Assembly: GCF_028464065.1 (NCBI RefSeq) | Contig: NZ_CP116808.1 | Location: 186,001 to 250,000, forward strand | Source: Saprospira sp. CCB-QB6 | Lineage (GTDB): Bacteria; Bacteroidota; Bacteroidia; Chitinophagales; Saprospiraceae | Direction of reading: 5' to 3' | DNA: 64,000 nucleotides | Shown: positions 42,700-49,263 of the stretch, piece by piece | Numbering within the stretch: position 1 is the stretch's first letter | How the letters are laid out: each line of letters starts with the position of its first letter | Program-made: the position numbers and the translations under genes | Notes under the pieces: model-generated | The model's database searches: none | What the model saw: the letters and a program-made list of their open reading frames with translations, nothing else | Told to the model about the DNA's origin: nothing

Positions 42700-43902
42700 T
42701 TATTCTGCTGCTTGAGCGGCTTCGGCTTCTTGTTTATTTCGGTTGATGAGTTTGCGAATCCAGTTGGGGACCACAATCATTCCGATGAAAAGGTAGAGAT
42801 AATAAGTAAAGAATCGCCAGAAAATGGTCATGACTAAAAGTAATGTCCCTCCAGCGGGTAGATAATCAGAATGAAAATTCTCGAAAGAGGATTCTGCTGC
42901 GCCAGCGCCGCCAGGCGTAGGAACGATGGCCATAATCACATACATGGCAATTTGTCGGCCCACAATAAATACCTGTTGGACAAAAAGCGAGAAATCTTGT
43001 TGGTCAATCAGTACGCTGCTGTAGTGTGCTTGTACGGCGGGATCTGTAGAATTGGCGATAAAGGCCATAATCAAACAGTTGAGGACCATAAAGCGAGAGG
43101 CCCAAGCGCCAGCCGTTGCTCCGAAAGCCTTGAGGTGAAACTGCCATTTTTGGCGACGAAGTTCGCCAGAAGCGAGTTGCATATCTTGGCCCATTTTATC
43201 GGCACTTTCTTTAAAGCGGCGCAAAAGAGGGAGGCTAGTAATAGCCATTAGTACGCGATGTACGGCTTTGGCATTGATAAACACTCCGTAGAAAAAGAGG
43301 CTCCCATAAACAGACATAAATAAATAGGCCCCAAAAAAGCCCGCTCCAAAATATTGATTAATCATTTCGGAAAAGCTAGTTGTGCCTGGCAAAATGATTA
43401 GAAAACCAAAAACAGAAAAGAGCAGCAACAGTGAAGAAAGGTAGAAAAAGGTATCTAATACAATTGTGTAAAAGATAATCATAGTGGTTCTACCTGGAGA
43501 AATTTTTTCTTGAGAGAGTGCGACTAAGGCTACGGCAGAGCCCCCCACAGAGGTGGGGGTAACGGCAGAGCTAAACTCCCAGACAAAAATCATTTCAAAG
43601 CATTTTCTCCAGCTAAAAAAGCCTTGCGTAATGGTCCTCAGTCGAAACATATAGGCAAAGTGGCGAAGCAGCACAAAGAAAAAAGCCCCAGCGATCCAGT
43701 AGAGCGTTTTGGGGTTCCATGAAATTTTTTGGAAATCTTCTAGGCTAAAATCTTGAATAAAAAGATATACGATAACGATAAGGCCAGCAGCCACGGCAAT
43801 AGCAATACGGCCGGGGCTGATTGATTTAAGGGCTTCATCTTGTTTATCTTTGGGTGTAGATTGTTCTTCTGTAGAAGAAGGTTGCACAGACATGCTTAGC
43901 AA
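42700..43902 (-). CDS. Lysylphosphatidylglycerol synthase TM-region/flippase-like protein
   Basis: 400 residues with about eight membrane segments. Family features of the UPF0104/YbhN group: FVWEFSSAVTPTSVGGSAVA near residue 110 and the late MAIVPTPGGAGAAESSFENF. Members flip or process membrane lipids, or accompany polysaccharide synthesis; this one lacks the catalytic domain of MprF. MSVQPSS at 43893 is an alternative start. It lies 45 bases downstream of scpA's stop side, transcribed the same way. Confidence 0.85.
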   Translation of the reverse strand: MLSMSVQPSSTEEQSTPKDKQDEALKSISPGRIAIAVAAGLIVIVYLFIQDFSLEDFQKISWNPKTLYWIAGAFFFVLLRHFAYMFRLRTITQGFFSWRKCFEMIFVWEFSSAVTPTSVGGSAVALVALSQEKISPGRTTMIIFYTIVLDTFFYLSSLLLLFSVFGFLIILPGTTSFSEMINQYFGAGFFGAYLFMSVYGSLFFYGVFINAKAVHRVLMAITSLPLLRRFKESADKMGQDMQLASGELRRQKWQFHLKAFGATAGAWASRFMVLNCLIMAFIANSTDPAVQAHYSSVLIDQQDFSLFVQQVFIVGRQIAMYVIMAIVPTPGGAGAAESSFENFHSDYLPAGGTLLLVMTIFWRFFTYYLYLFIGMIVVPNWIRKLINRNKQEAEAAQAAE

Positions 43903-43947
43903 ACTTTAAGATGAACTCCGTAAAAGAGTTCCGATGATTAAATGAGC

Positions 43948-44691
43948 TTAATCCTCCTCGGCCCAAGCCATACAAAAATCATTGTATTGCTCAGAGAGGC
44001 TTAAGATGTTGATTTTTTCTTGTTGGAGGAGTTCAAGTAGGGCCAAAAAGGTAAAAATGGCTTGCATTTGTCCATCGAGTGGCAAAAAGAGGTCCTCAAA
44101 GCTAGCGCGTTCTAATTTTTCCAATTGCCGTTTGAGGTAGTGTCTTTGTCCTTCAATGGTGTAGGGATAATGAACGATTTTATGCACGGGGCGATTTTCT
44201 CGTTCTTGTAATTTTTCTAAAAGTTGCTCATAGGTTTTGAGTAAGCGAAAAAGATTTAGATTTTCCAGTTCGGCATCAGCTAGGGCTTGGTTAGCCACAG
44301 TTTGTAGCTCTAAAACCAAATTTCCACGAGCTTGTTGTTCCTGCCGTTTAACTTCTTGCTCTCGAAGGAGGGCAAAAATTTCTTTGTAGCTTTTATAGGC
44401 GAGTAGACGTTCGACCAATTCTTGTCGGGGGTCGATTTCTTCTCCTTCTTCATTTAATTCTTTGCGGGGCAAAAGCATTTTGGCCTTAATGCGCATCAGG
44501 CTAGCGGCCACCAAGATAAACTCGCTAGCTAAGTCTATGTTCATCCGTTCTAGCTCATGCGTATAGACCAAAAAATCTTTGGTAATCGAAGAGATCGGGA
44601 TGTCGTAAATATCGAGCTCATCGCGCTCGATAAAAAATAGCAAGAGGTCAAAGGGCCCCTCGAATTGTGGAAGCTTGATGGTATAAGTCAC
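43948..44691 (-). CDS. scpA: Segregation and condensation protein A
   Basis: Kleisin subunit that bridges the two heads of SMC in chromosome condensation and segregation. From the GTG at 44691 the protein starts MTYTIKLPQFEGPFDLLLFF, the conserved family N-terminus, and has 247 residues; the longer frame to 44745 adds an unlikely leader. The N-terminal SMC-neck part continues ERDELDIYDIPISSITKDFL and LASEFILVAASLMRIKAKML, with the winged-helix at the C-terminus (FTFLALLELLQQEKINIL). No scpB nearby. uppS lies divergently 126 bases away. Confidence 0.93.
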   Translation of the reverse strand: MTYTIKLPQFEGPFDLLLFFIERDELDIYDIPISSITKDFLVYTHELERMNIDLASEFILVAASLMRIKAKMLLPRKELNEEGEEIDPRQELVERLLAYKSYKEIFALLREQEVKRQEQQARGNLVLELQTVANQALADAELENLNLFRLLKTYEQLLEKLQERENRPVHKIVHYPYTIEGQRHYLKRQLEKLERASFEDLFLPLDGQMQAIFTFLALLELLQQEKINILSLSEQYNDFCMAWAEED

Positions 44692-44712
44692 GTAGAAAAA
44701 GAAAGTTTTTCC

Positions 44713-44720
44713 TATTTTTG
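44713..44720 (+). promoter_or_regulatory. Candidate -7 box (TAnnTTTG) for uppS
   Basis: tatttttg matches TAnnTTTG, 96 bases upstream of the uppS start, in the scpA-uppS divergent gap. Confidence 0.3.
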
Positions 44721-44816
44721 CGCAGGCTAAATTTGCAGGGGGCAAAAGTAATAAAAAAGGCCCGCATCACTGTTTAAACTGCTATTAAGTTGCAGAAAAG
44801 CCAAAAAACTTCCGTT

Positions 44817-45596
44817 ATGACTGACAAAATATCGCCAGAAGCGGCCAGCGCCTTGGCCCAAATTGACAAAAGCCGTTTGCCCAAGCATATTGCTATTATT
44901 ATGGATGGAAATGGCCGTTGGGCCGAAAAGCAGGGAAAAGCCCGTGTTTTTGGCCATCAAAATGGCGTAGAGGCCGTTCGAGCGACTACCGAAACAGCGG
45001 CCCAACTGGGCATCGAGTTTTTGACGCTCTATGCTTTTTCTACTGAAAACTGGAACCGCCCCAAAGAAGAAGTAGCTGCACTCATGACCCTTTTGGTCCA
45101 AACGATTAAGGGAGAGTTGCCCACTTTGCAAAAAAATAAAATTCGCTTGCAGGCGATTGGCGATTTGGAGAGTTTACCGCAAGCTACCCGCGACGAACTA
45201 CAAGAAGCCATTGATGCTACGGCCCAAAATGATCGAATGACTTTGATTTTGGCCCTTAGCTATAGTGCTAAATGGGAAATTGTAGAGGCCGTAAAACGCA
45301 TTGCGTCTAAAGCACAAAGCGGAGAATTGGCCCTAAATGATATTGATGAAAAAGTAGTGGCCAATGCGCTGAGTACAAGCGGCCTACCCGATCCAGAATT
45401 ACTCATTAGAACAAGTGGCGAAAGCCGAATTAGCAACTTTTTGCTTTGGCAAATTGCTTATGCTGAATTATATTTTACACCTGTATTTTGGCCTGACTTC
45501 CGAGAGAAAGAACTCTATGCCGCCATTGCCGATTTTCAGTCTAGACAAAGACGATTTGGCAAAACTGCCGCTCAAATTTTATCTGAAGAAGAATAA
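44817..45596 (+). CDS. uppS: Undecaprenyl diphosphate synthase (isoprenyl transferase)
   Basis: 259 residues from the ATG at 44817. Cytoplasmic cis-prenyltransferase that makes the C55 lipid carrier of peptidoglycan synthesis from farnesyl and isopentenyl diphosphate. Signature blocks: HIAIIMDGNGRWAEKQGKAR (catalytic Asp in MDGNGRWA, about 27-33), GHQNGVEAVRATTETAAQLG, FLTLYAFSTENWNRPKEEV, ALSYSAKWEIVEAVKRIA, PDPELLIRTSGESRISNFLL. All canonical residues appear present. A TTG at 44790 would add 9 residues. Confidence 0.96.
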   Translation: MTDKISPEAASALAQIDKSRLPKHIAIIMDGNGRWAEKQGKARVFGHQNGVEAVRATTETAAQLGIEFLTLYAFSTENWNRPKEEVAALMTLLVQTIKGELPTLQKNKIRLQAIGDLESLPQATRDELQEAIDATAQNDRMTLILALSYSAKWEIVEAVKRIASKAQSGELALNDIDEKVVANALSTSGLPDPELLIRTSGESRISNFLLWQIAYAELYFTPVFWPDFREKELYAAIADFQSRQRRFGKTAAQILSEEE

Positions 45597-45770
45597 GGCC
45601 AGAAAAGCGGCCCCATTGGCCCTTTGGGCCAAAATGGCTTAGGGATGGATAGTGGTGGCCGAAGGCCAGACCGAGCAAAAATGCGCAGCATTTTTTGCGA
45701 AGGGCCGAGCGAACAGCGAGCCACGACACAGCCCGACCCAAGGCCGAAGGCCGCAGGGGAAGCCCCAAAA
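45597..45770 (+). repeat. GC-rich interspersed repeat, copy 18
   Basis: Reads attggccctttgggccaaaa, gatggatagtggtggccgaa, the slot hairpin gcaaaaatgc gca gcattttttgc (45675-45698), and gggccgagcgaacagcgagc, ending ggccgcaggggaagccccaa. It separates uppS and rimM. Confidence 0.85.
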
Positions 45771-45806
45771 AAACACCCTTGTTGTTAAATATCCTTAAAA
45801 TCAAAA

Positions 45807-46322
45807 ATGTCAGCAGGATTTGTAGAATTGGGCAAAACGCTCAAACCACACCATATTAAAGGCGCCATCAAAGCGCAGCTAGAAGAGGGCTATGTCCCTA
45901 GTTTAGAGGCCGCTGCGGCTGTTTTTATTGAGCATCAAGGCCAAAAAATTCCTTTCTTTTTGGAGGAATTGGAAGCTGGAAAAACTTGGATTATCAAGTT
46001 AGAGGGCATTGATGATCGCAATCAGGCTGAACAATGGAGCCGAAAAACGCTTTACCTCAGAGAAAAAGACCTTTTGGAAGGTGCTGCTCCGATTTCGGGC
46101 CTCGCTTTCGACTTTTTGATTGGGTTTCATCTCATTGATGAGGATTTGGGTGATTTGGGCGAAATTATCGACCTTTTAGAACTGCCTCAGCAAGAAATGG
46201 CCATCTTAAATATTGAAGAAAAAGAGGTGCTTATCCCCCTTCACGAGGATCTGATTGTAGAAATTTTGGAAGCGGAAAAGCAAATTATCATGCAACTTCC
46301 AGAAGGATTATTGGACCTTTAA
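45807..46322 (+). CDS. rimM: Ribosome maturation factor RimM
   Basis: 171 residues. Assists maturation of the 30S subunit (16S head domain, with S19). The N-terminal domain opens FVELGKTLKPHHIKGAIKAQ, the family's G-x-x-x-x-x-H-G/I-x-x-G-x-x-x start. KLEGIDDRNQAEQWSRKTLY marks its end. A PRC-barrel domain follows (GFHLIDEDLGDLGEIIDLLE, EVLIPLHEDLIVEIL). The next gene starts 11 bases later. rpsP and trmD are not adjacent here. Confidence 0.9.
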   Translation: MSAGFVELGKTLKPHHIKGAIKAQLEEGYVPSLEAAAAVFIEHQGQKIPFFLEELEAGKTWIIKLEGIDDRNQAEQWSRKTLYLREKDLLEGAAPISGLAFDFLIGFHLIDEDLGDLGEIIDLLELPQQEMAILNIEEKEVLIPLHEDLIVEILEAEKQIIMQLPEGLLDL

Positions 46323-46333
46323 AACAATGACTC

Positions 46334-46939
46334 ATGGCTTACGATTTGGCCAAAAAAATAAGCGCTGCAAAAAAATATTCTGATTATTTGCCTTGGATTG
46401 AAGCCGCTTTGACGCAAAATAAAACTTCGGGCGATAATCATTCTGAATTTTATCTGCACTTTACCAAAATGAATGTGCAGCGCATGAAACGTTTGGAAAA
46501 AACGACAACAATTTGGCCCGAATTAATTGAATTGGCTAAAAATAGTCAGAAAAAATTGCTCTTTTTGGTCTTAACTGAAGCTTGGTGCGGAGATGCTGCC
46601 CAAAATTTGCCGCCCATTTATAAATTGGTGCGAGAACAGCCCAATTGGCAAATGAAAACGCTTTGGCGCGACGAGCATTTGGATTTGATGGAGGATTATA
46701 AAACGGAAGGCGGCATTGCCATTCCCAAAGTTCTCTTAATTGATGCCGACACCCTAGATGTTTTGGGAAATTGGGGCCCGCGGCCCGAAGCCGCCCAACA
46801 AAAAGTTCGCGATTATAAGGCTTTGGAAGAAAAACCGCCTTATGAAGACTTTGCCAAAGAAATGCAACTTTGGTATGCCAAAGATAAAACGCAAAGTTTG
46901 CAGAAAGAACTTCTCGATTGGTTGAGCAATCTAGTCTAA
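46334..46939 (+). CDS. Thioredoxin-family protein without CxxC
   Basis: 201 residues, cytoplasmic. A thioredoxin-like fold is shown by LLFLVLTEAWCGDAAQNLPP and by GIAIPKVLLIDADTLDVLG (cis-Pro in IPK). The usual CxxC is WCGDA, with only the first cysteine kept. This matches a known Bacteroidota family of 'thioredoxin family proteins' in which LTEAWCGD is typical. Redox role uncertain. It follows rimM by 11 bases, and a strong terminator follows. Confidence 0.85.
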   Translation: MAYDLAKKISAAKKYSDYLPWIEAALTQNKTSGDNHSEFYLHFTKMNVQRMKRLEKTTTIWPELIELAKNSQKKLLFLVLTEAWCGDAAQNLPPIYKLVREQPNWQMKTLWRDEHLDLMEDYKTEGGIAIPKVLLIDADTLDVLGNWGPRPEAAQQKVRDYKALEEKPPYEDFAKEMQLWYAKDKTQSLQKELLDWLSNLV

Positions 46940-46960
46940 ACCCTTTTCGCCCCTGCTTTT

Positions 46961-47006
46961 AACAAAGAGCGCAAAAACGAATTGTTTTTGCGCTCTTTGT
47001 ATTTTT
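46961..47006. terminator. Bidirectional terminator between convergent genes
   Basis: A 17-bp perfect stem (acaaagagcgcaaaaac / gtttttgcgctctttgt) with loop gaatt between the convergent thioredoxin-like and DUF3124 genes. Confidence 0.9.
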
Positions 47007-47520
47007 AATCAATTTGCTCGGCTTGGGTCCGAAAAGACAACCCTTGTTGGCCTGAAGTAGAAATCATAATGGCTTCAAAAATTGGTTTTGGCCCAGCTTC
47101 CTGCGCCCATTTTATGATAAAACTAGCGCCAGTACCGCCTTCTTTATCTTTTTCATTCAAAACTAAAGAAAGTGTTTGCAAAGGGCGCAAAAAAATGGGT
47201 TGCTCTAAATATTTCCGCAATAATTCGCCCTCTCCATTATAATAATGGAGCTGAGAAATATACAAACTATCTTTGGGCGAGCGATTGCGCAAACTCAACG
47301 TAACCGTCAATTGATGCTGACGCCCTTCATGCAGTGAAAAAACAGCGGGATAAACAGAAAGATAACTCTTTTTCTCCTCCCCTTTTATAGGCTCCAATAA
47401 TTGTTGAGCCGCCGTTTGCTCTTCCCAAATGGGCCGCTTTACATCAGAAGCTGTTTCAGGCAAAACGGGCTGGCAAGCCGATAAAATAACTAGCAAAAAA
47501 AATAAAGGAATCCATTTCAT
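47005..47520 (-). CDS. DUF3124 lipoprotein
   Basis: 171 residues; signal peptide MKWIPLFFLLVILSACQP with lipobox LSAC. The mature domain fits DUF3124: SVYPAVFSLHEGRQHQLTVT, LSLRNRSPKDSLYI, YYNGEGELLRKYL, a G-G-T-G-A-S-F-I-I-K-W block, and the closing PIFEAIMISTSGQQGLSFRT. Envelope protein of unknown function. Confidence 0.82.
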   Translation of the reverse strand: MKWIPLFFLLVILSACQPVLPETASDVKRPIWEEQTAAQQLLEPIKGEEKKSYLSVYPAVFSLHEGRQHQLTVTLSLRNRSPKDSLYISQLHYYNGEGELLRKYLEQPIFLRPLQTLSLVLNEKDKEGGTGASFIIKWAQEAGPKPIFEAIMISTSGQQGLSFRTQAEQID

Positions 47521-47602
47521 AGCGCTTTTTTTGGGAAGATACTACTTTTTCATTTTTCTTCTTTATTTAGGCTTATATGTATCTATTTCACCCCTTGACT
47601 AA

Positions 47603-48193
47603 TTAGCTCTTTCCCAAAAACTGCTTGGGCAGTTGCTGTTTACTGGCCTCTTCAGCTATTTCTCCAATTCTTTTTGCTCTAGTTTCTGCTCGTTTGGCAA
47701 GAGCAATCCAGCTTAGTATATGCTTTCGCTTAGATTTACTCAAGCTTAAAAAATAGGCTTTTGAATGGGGCTGCTGTCCAAATTCTTTTTCTAGGTCTTC
47801 TGGTATAAGCAATTGCTCTGCACTGTCTAATAGGGTCCAAGATCCATTTTGCTTGGCGATTTCTATACAAGCTAGGCCAGCCTCTTTCATTAAATTTTGC
47901 GCTATCAAATAGATAACTTTGTCTTTATTAACTTTAGACCAGGTACTATTGGGTTTTCGTCTAGAAAAAAATTGCTGATAACTAGCGGCATCGATGCTTT
48001 GTTTCTTGCTATCTATCCAACCAAAACAAAGTGCTTCCTCAACAGCATCAGTCCAACTGATGGAGTCGATGCCCGTCTTTTTTTTATAAAAGATTAGCCA
48101 TACAGATTCTTGACTATCATGATTTTCTTCTAACCATTTTCGCCAATCACTACGGCTTTTCGGGTAAAATGTCTCTTGATTTTTATTGGGCAT
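47603..48193 (-). CDS. YdeI/OmpD-associated family protein
   Basis: 196 residues. Typical start FYPKSRSDWRKWLEENHDSQ followed by ESVWLIFYKKKTGIDSISWT and DAVEEALCFGWIDSKKQSID. The middle RKPNSTWSKVNKDKVIYLIA and the end SWIALAKRAETRAKRIGEIA are also family marks. The family is annotated as bacteriocin-protection or OmpD-associated, with poor experimental support. Cytoplasmic. Confidence 0.88.
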   Translation of the reverse strand: MPNKNQETFYPKSRSDWRKWLEENHDSQESVWLIFYKKKTGIDSISWTDAVEEALCFGWIDSKKQSIDAASYQQFFSRRKPNSTWSKVNKDKVIYLIAQNLMKEAGLACIEIAKQNGSWTLLDSAEQLLIPEDLEKEFGQQPHSKAYFLSLSKSKRKHILSWIALAKRAETRAKRIGEIAEEASKQQLPKQFLGKS

Positions 48194-48263
48194 TCTTATC
48201 AGCTTTTTTTTATAGCTTGCTCCTAATATATAGAAAATAGACTAATGGAGTCTCTAGGATTTT

Positions 48264-48432
48264 CTTTTTTTGGGCTGCCCCTGCGGCCTACGGCCTTGGG
48301 TCGGGCTATGTCGTGGCTCGCTATTACTTGCTTCGCTGCGTCGGCTCCCGTTGGTCGGGTCGCTCGGCCCTGCGCAAAAAAACAAGTTTTTTGCTTGGTC
48401 TGCGGCTGCGCCGCACCACTTTCCATCCCTCA
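48264..48432 (-). repeat. GC-rich interspersed repeat, copy 19
   Basis: Reads tttgggctgcccctgcggcc, ttacttgcttcgctgcgtcg, gctcccgttggtcgggtcgc, the slot gcaaaaaaacaagttttttgc, then ccactttccatccctcagcc. The ttacttgcttcgctgcgtcg segment recurs only in copy 20, on the other side of the CRISPR locus. Confidence 0.82.
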
Positions 48433-48679
48433 GCCGCTCATCCATTTTTTTTCTTGGGGCTTTTTTCTCCGGCCTTTTGAGGGTATTGTTTTTTCCTACT
48501 ATTTCTAGCCCCATAGATTAAAAACCCACAGCAAAAAAGAAAGCTATTCTACATCAAAAAAAATGAGCCGAAGGTTAAAACCATCGGCCCATAAAAAATG
48601 GACTAAAAATCATTGCCTGCCTAAGAACAAACTCCTAGGCTAAGTTTTTTTGTCAGCTCGCTAAAGAGGGCCTCTTTTT
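48433..48679 (+). repeat. 247-bp direct repeat, left copy
   Basis: By eye identical to 59909-60155 with a constant offset of 11,476 bases. It begins gccgctcatccatttttttt, holds ggttaaaaccatcggccc and gcctgcctaagaacaaactc, and ends cgctaaagagggcctcttttt. With the right copy it encloses the csm operon and IS copy 2. Confidence 0.9.
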
Positions 48680-48703
48680 TATTCAGGCATTCATTTTTAG
48701 GAC

Positions 48704-48741
48704 AAAAAAACGGCAGAAAAATCTGGATGATTTTTCTGCCG
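48704..48741 (-). terminator. Terminator of the csm operon
   Basis: A 13-bp perfect stem (cggcagaaaaatc / gatttttctgccg) with loop tggat and, on the minus strand, a T-run of seven. It lies 61 bases after the last gene of the operon. The same hairpin stem occurs at 62327-62357. Confidence 0.9.
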
Positions 48742-48801
48742 TGGGTATTTGAAAGGGGTTATTTAAAAAGGCCCTTTTTTATTCTTCAAAAAAGCCGTAG
48801 C

Positions 48802-49263
48802 CTACTGCGGTTTTGGTTTGAGCCCTAACTCTTTTGCAATATGTTCGCATAGAGGTTTAAATGCATCTATAAATCCCTCTTTATCTATATTTTTCACATA
48901 AAACTTAGCCGCTTCTTCTTTTCCCTCATCACTTACTTTTGCTGTATATATAATCTTAGCTGCTTTTATATCTGTCCAATTTAAATTCCCCAGTTGCTCT
49001 TCTACAAAATCTTTTTTTGTTGTTTTACAGAACTCTATGGTTTTATCTATAGTCTTAATATTATATCCATTACCATCAAAGCATTTCTCAAATCCCCACT
49101 CAGCATCTTCATTATATTCTACTAAACCTTTGCCTATTATAAACATCCAAACGTCTAGAGGATAAAACTCTTCTAATGCAATTGAGCACTGTGGTGTAAT
49201 TTTCTTTATTGTAGAAACAATAGACTCTGAAGAAGAATATTCTTTTATGTAAATAAGCTTCAC
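48802..49263 (-). CDS. Small partner protein of the OLD-like ATPase
   Basis: 153 residues from a GTG that overlaps the stop of the ATPase gene (GTGA), so the two are translationally coupled. No recognised domain. Visible features: IALEEFYPLDVWMFIIGKGL, a cysteine-containing middle, TIEFCKTTKKDFVEEQLGNL and a helical Lys-rich end (CEHIAKELGLKPKPQ). Predicted soluble. It is the last gene of the type III-A operon, before a strong terminator. Possibly an inhibitor, partner or nuclease subunit for the ATPase, as in other two-gene OLD-type defence modules; that is inference. Confidence 0.7.
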   Translation of the reverse strand: MKLIYIKEYSSSESIVSTIKKITPQCSIALEEFYPLDVWMFIIGKGLVEYNEDAEWGFEKCFDGNGYNIKTIDKTIEFCKTTKKDFVEEQLGNLNWTDIKAAKIIYTAKVSDEGKEEAAKFYVKNIDKEGFIDAFKPLCEHIAKELGLKPKPQ

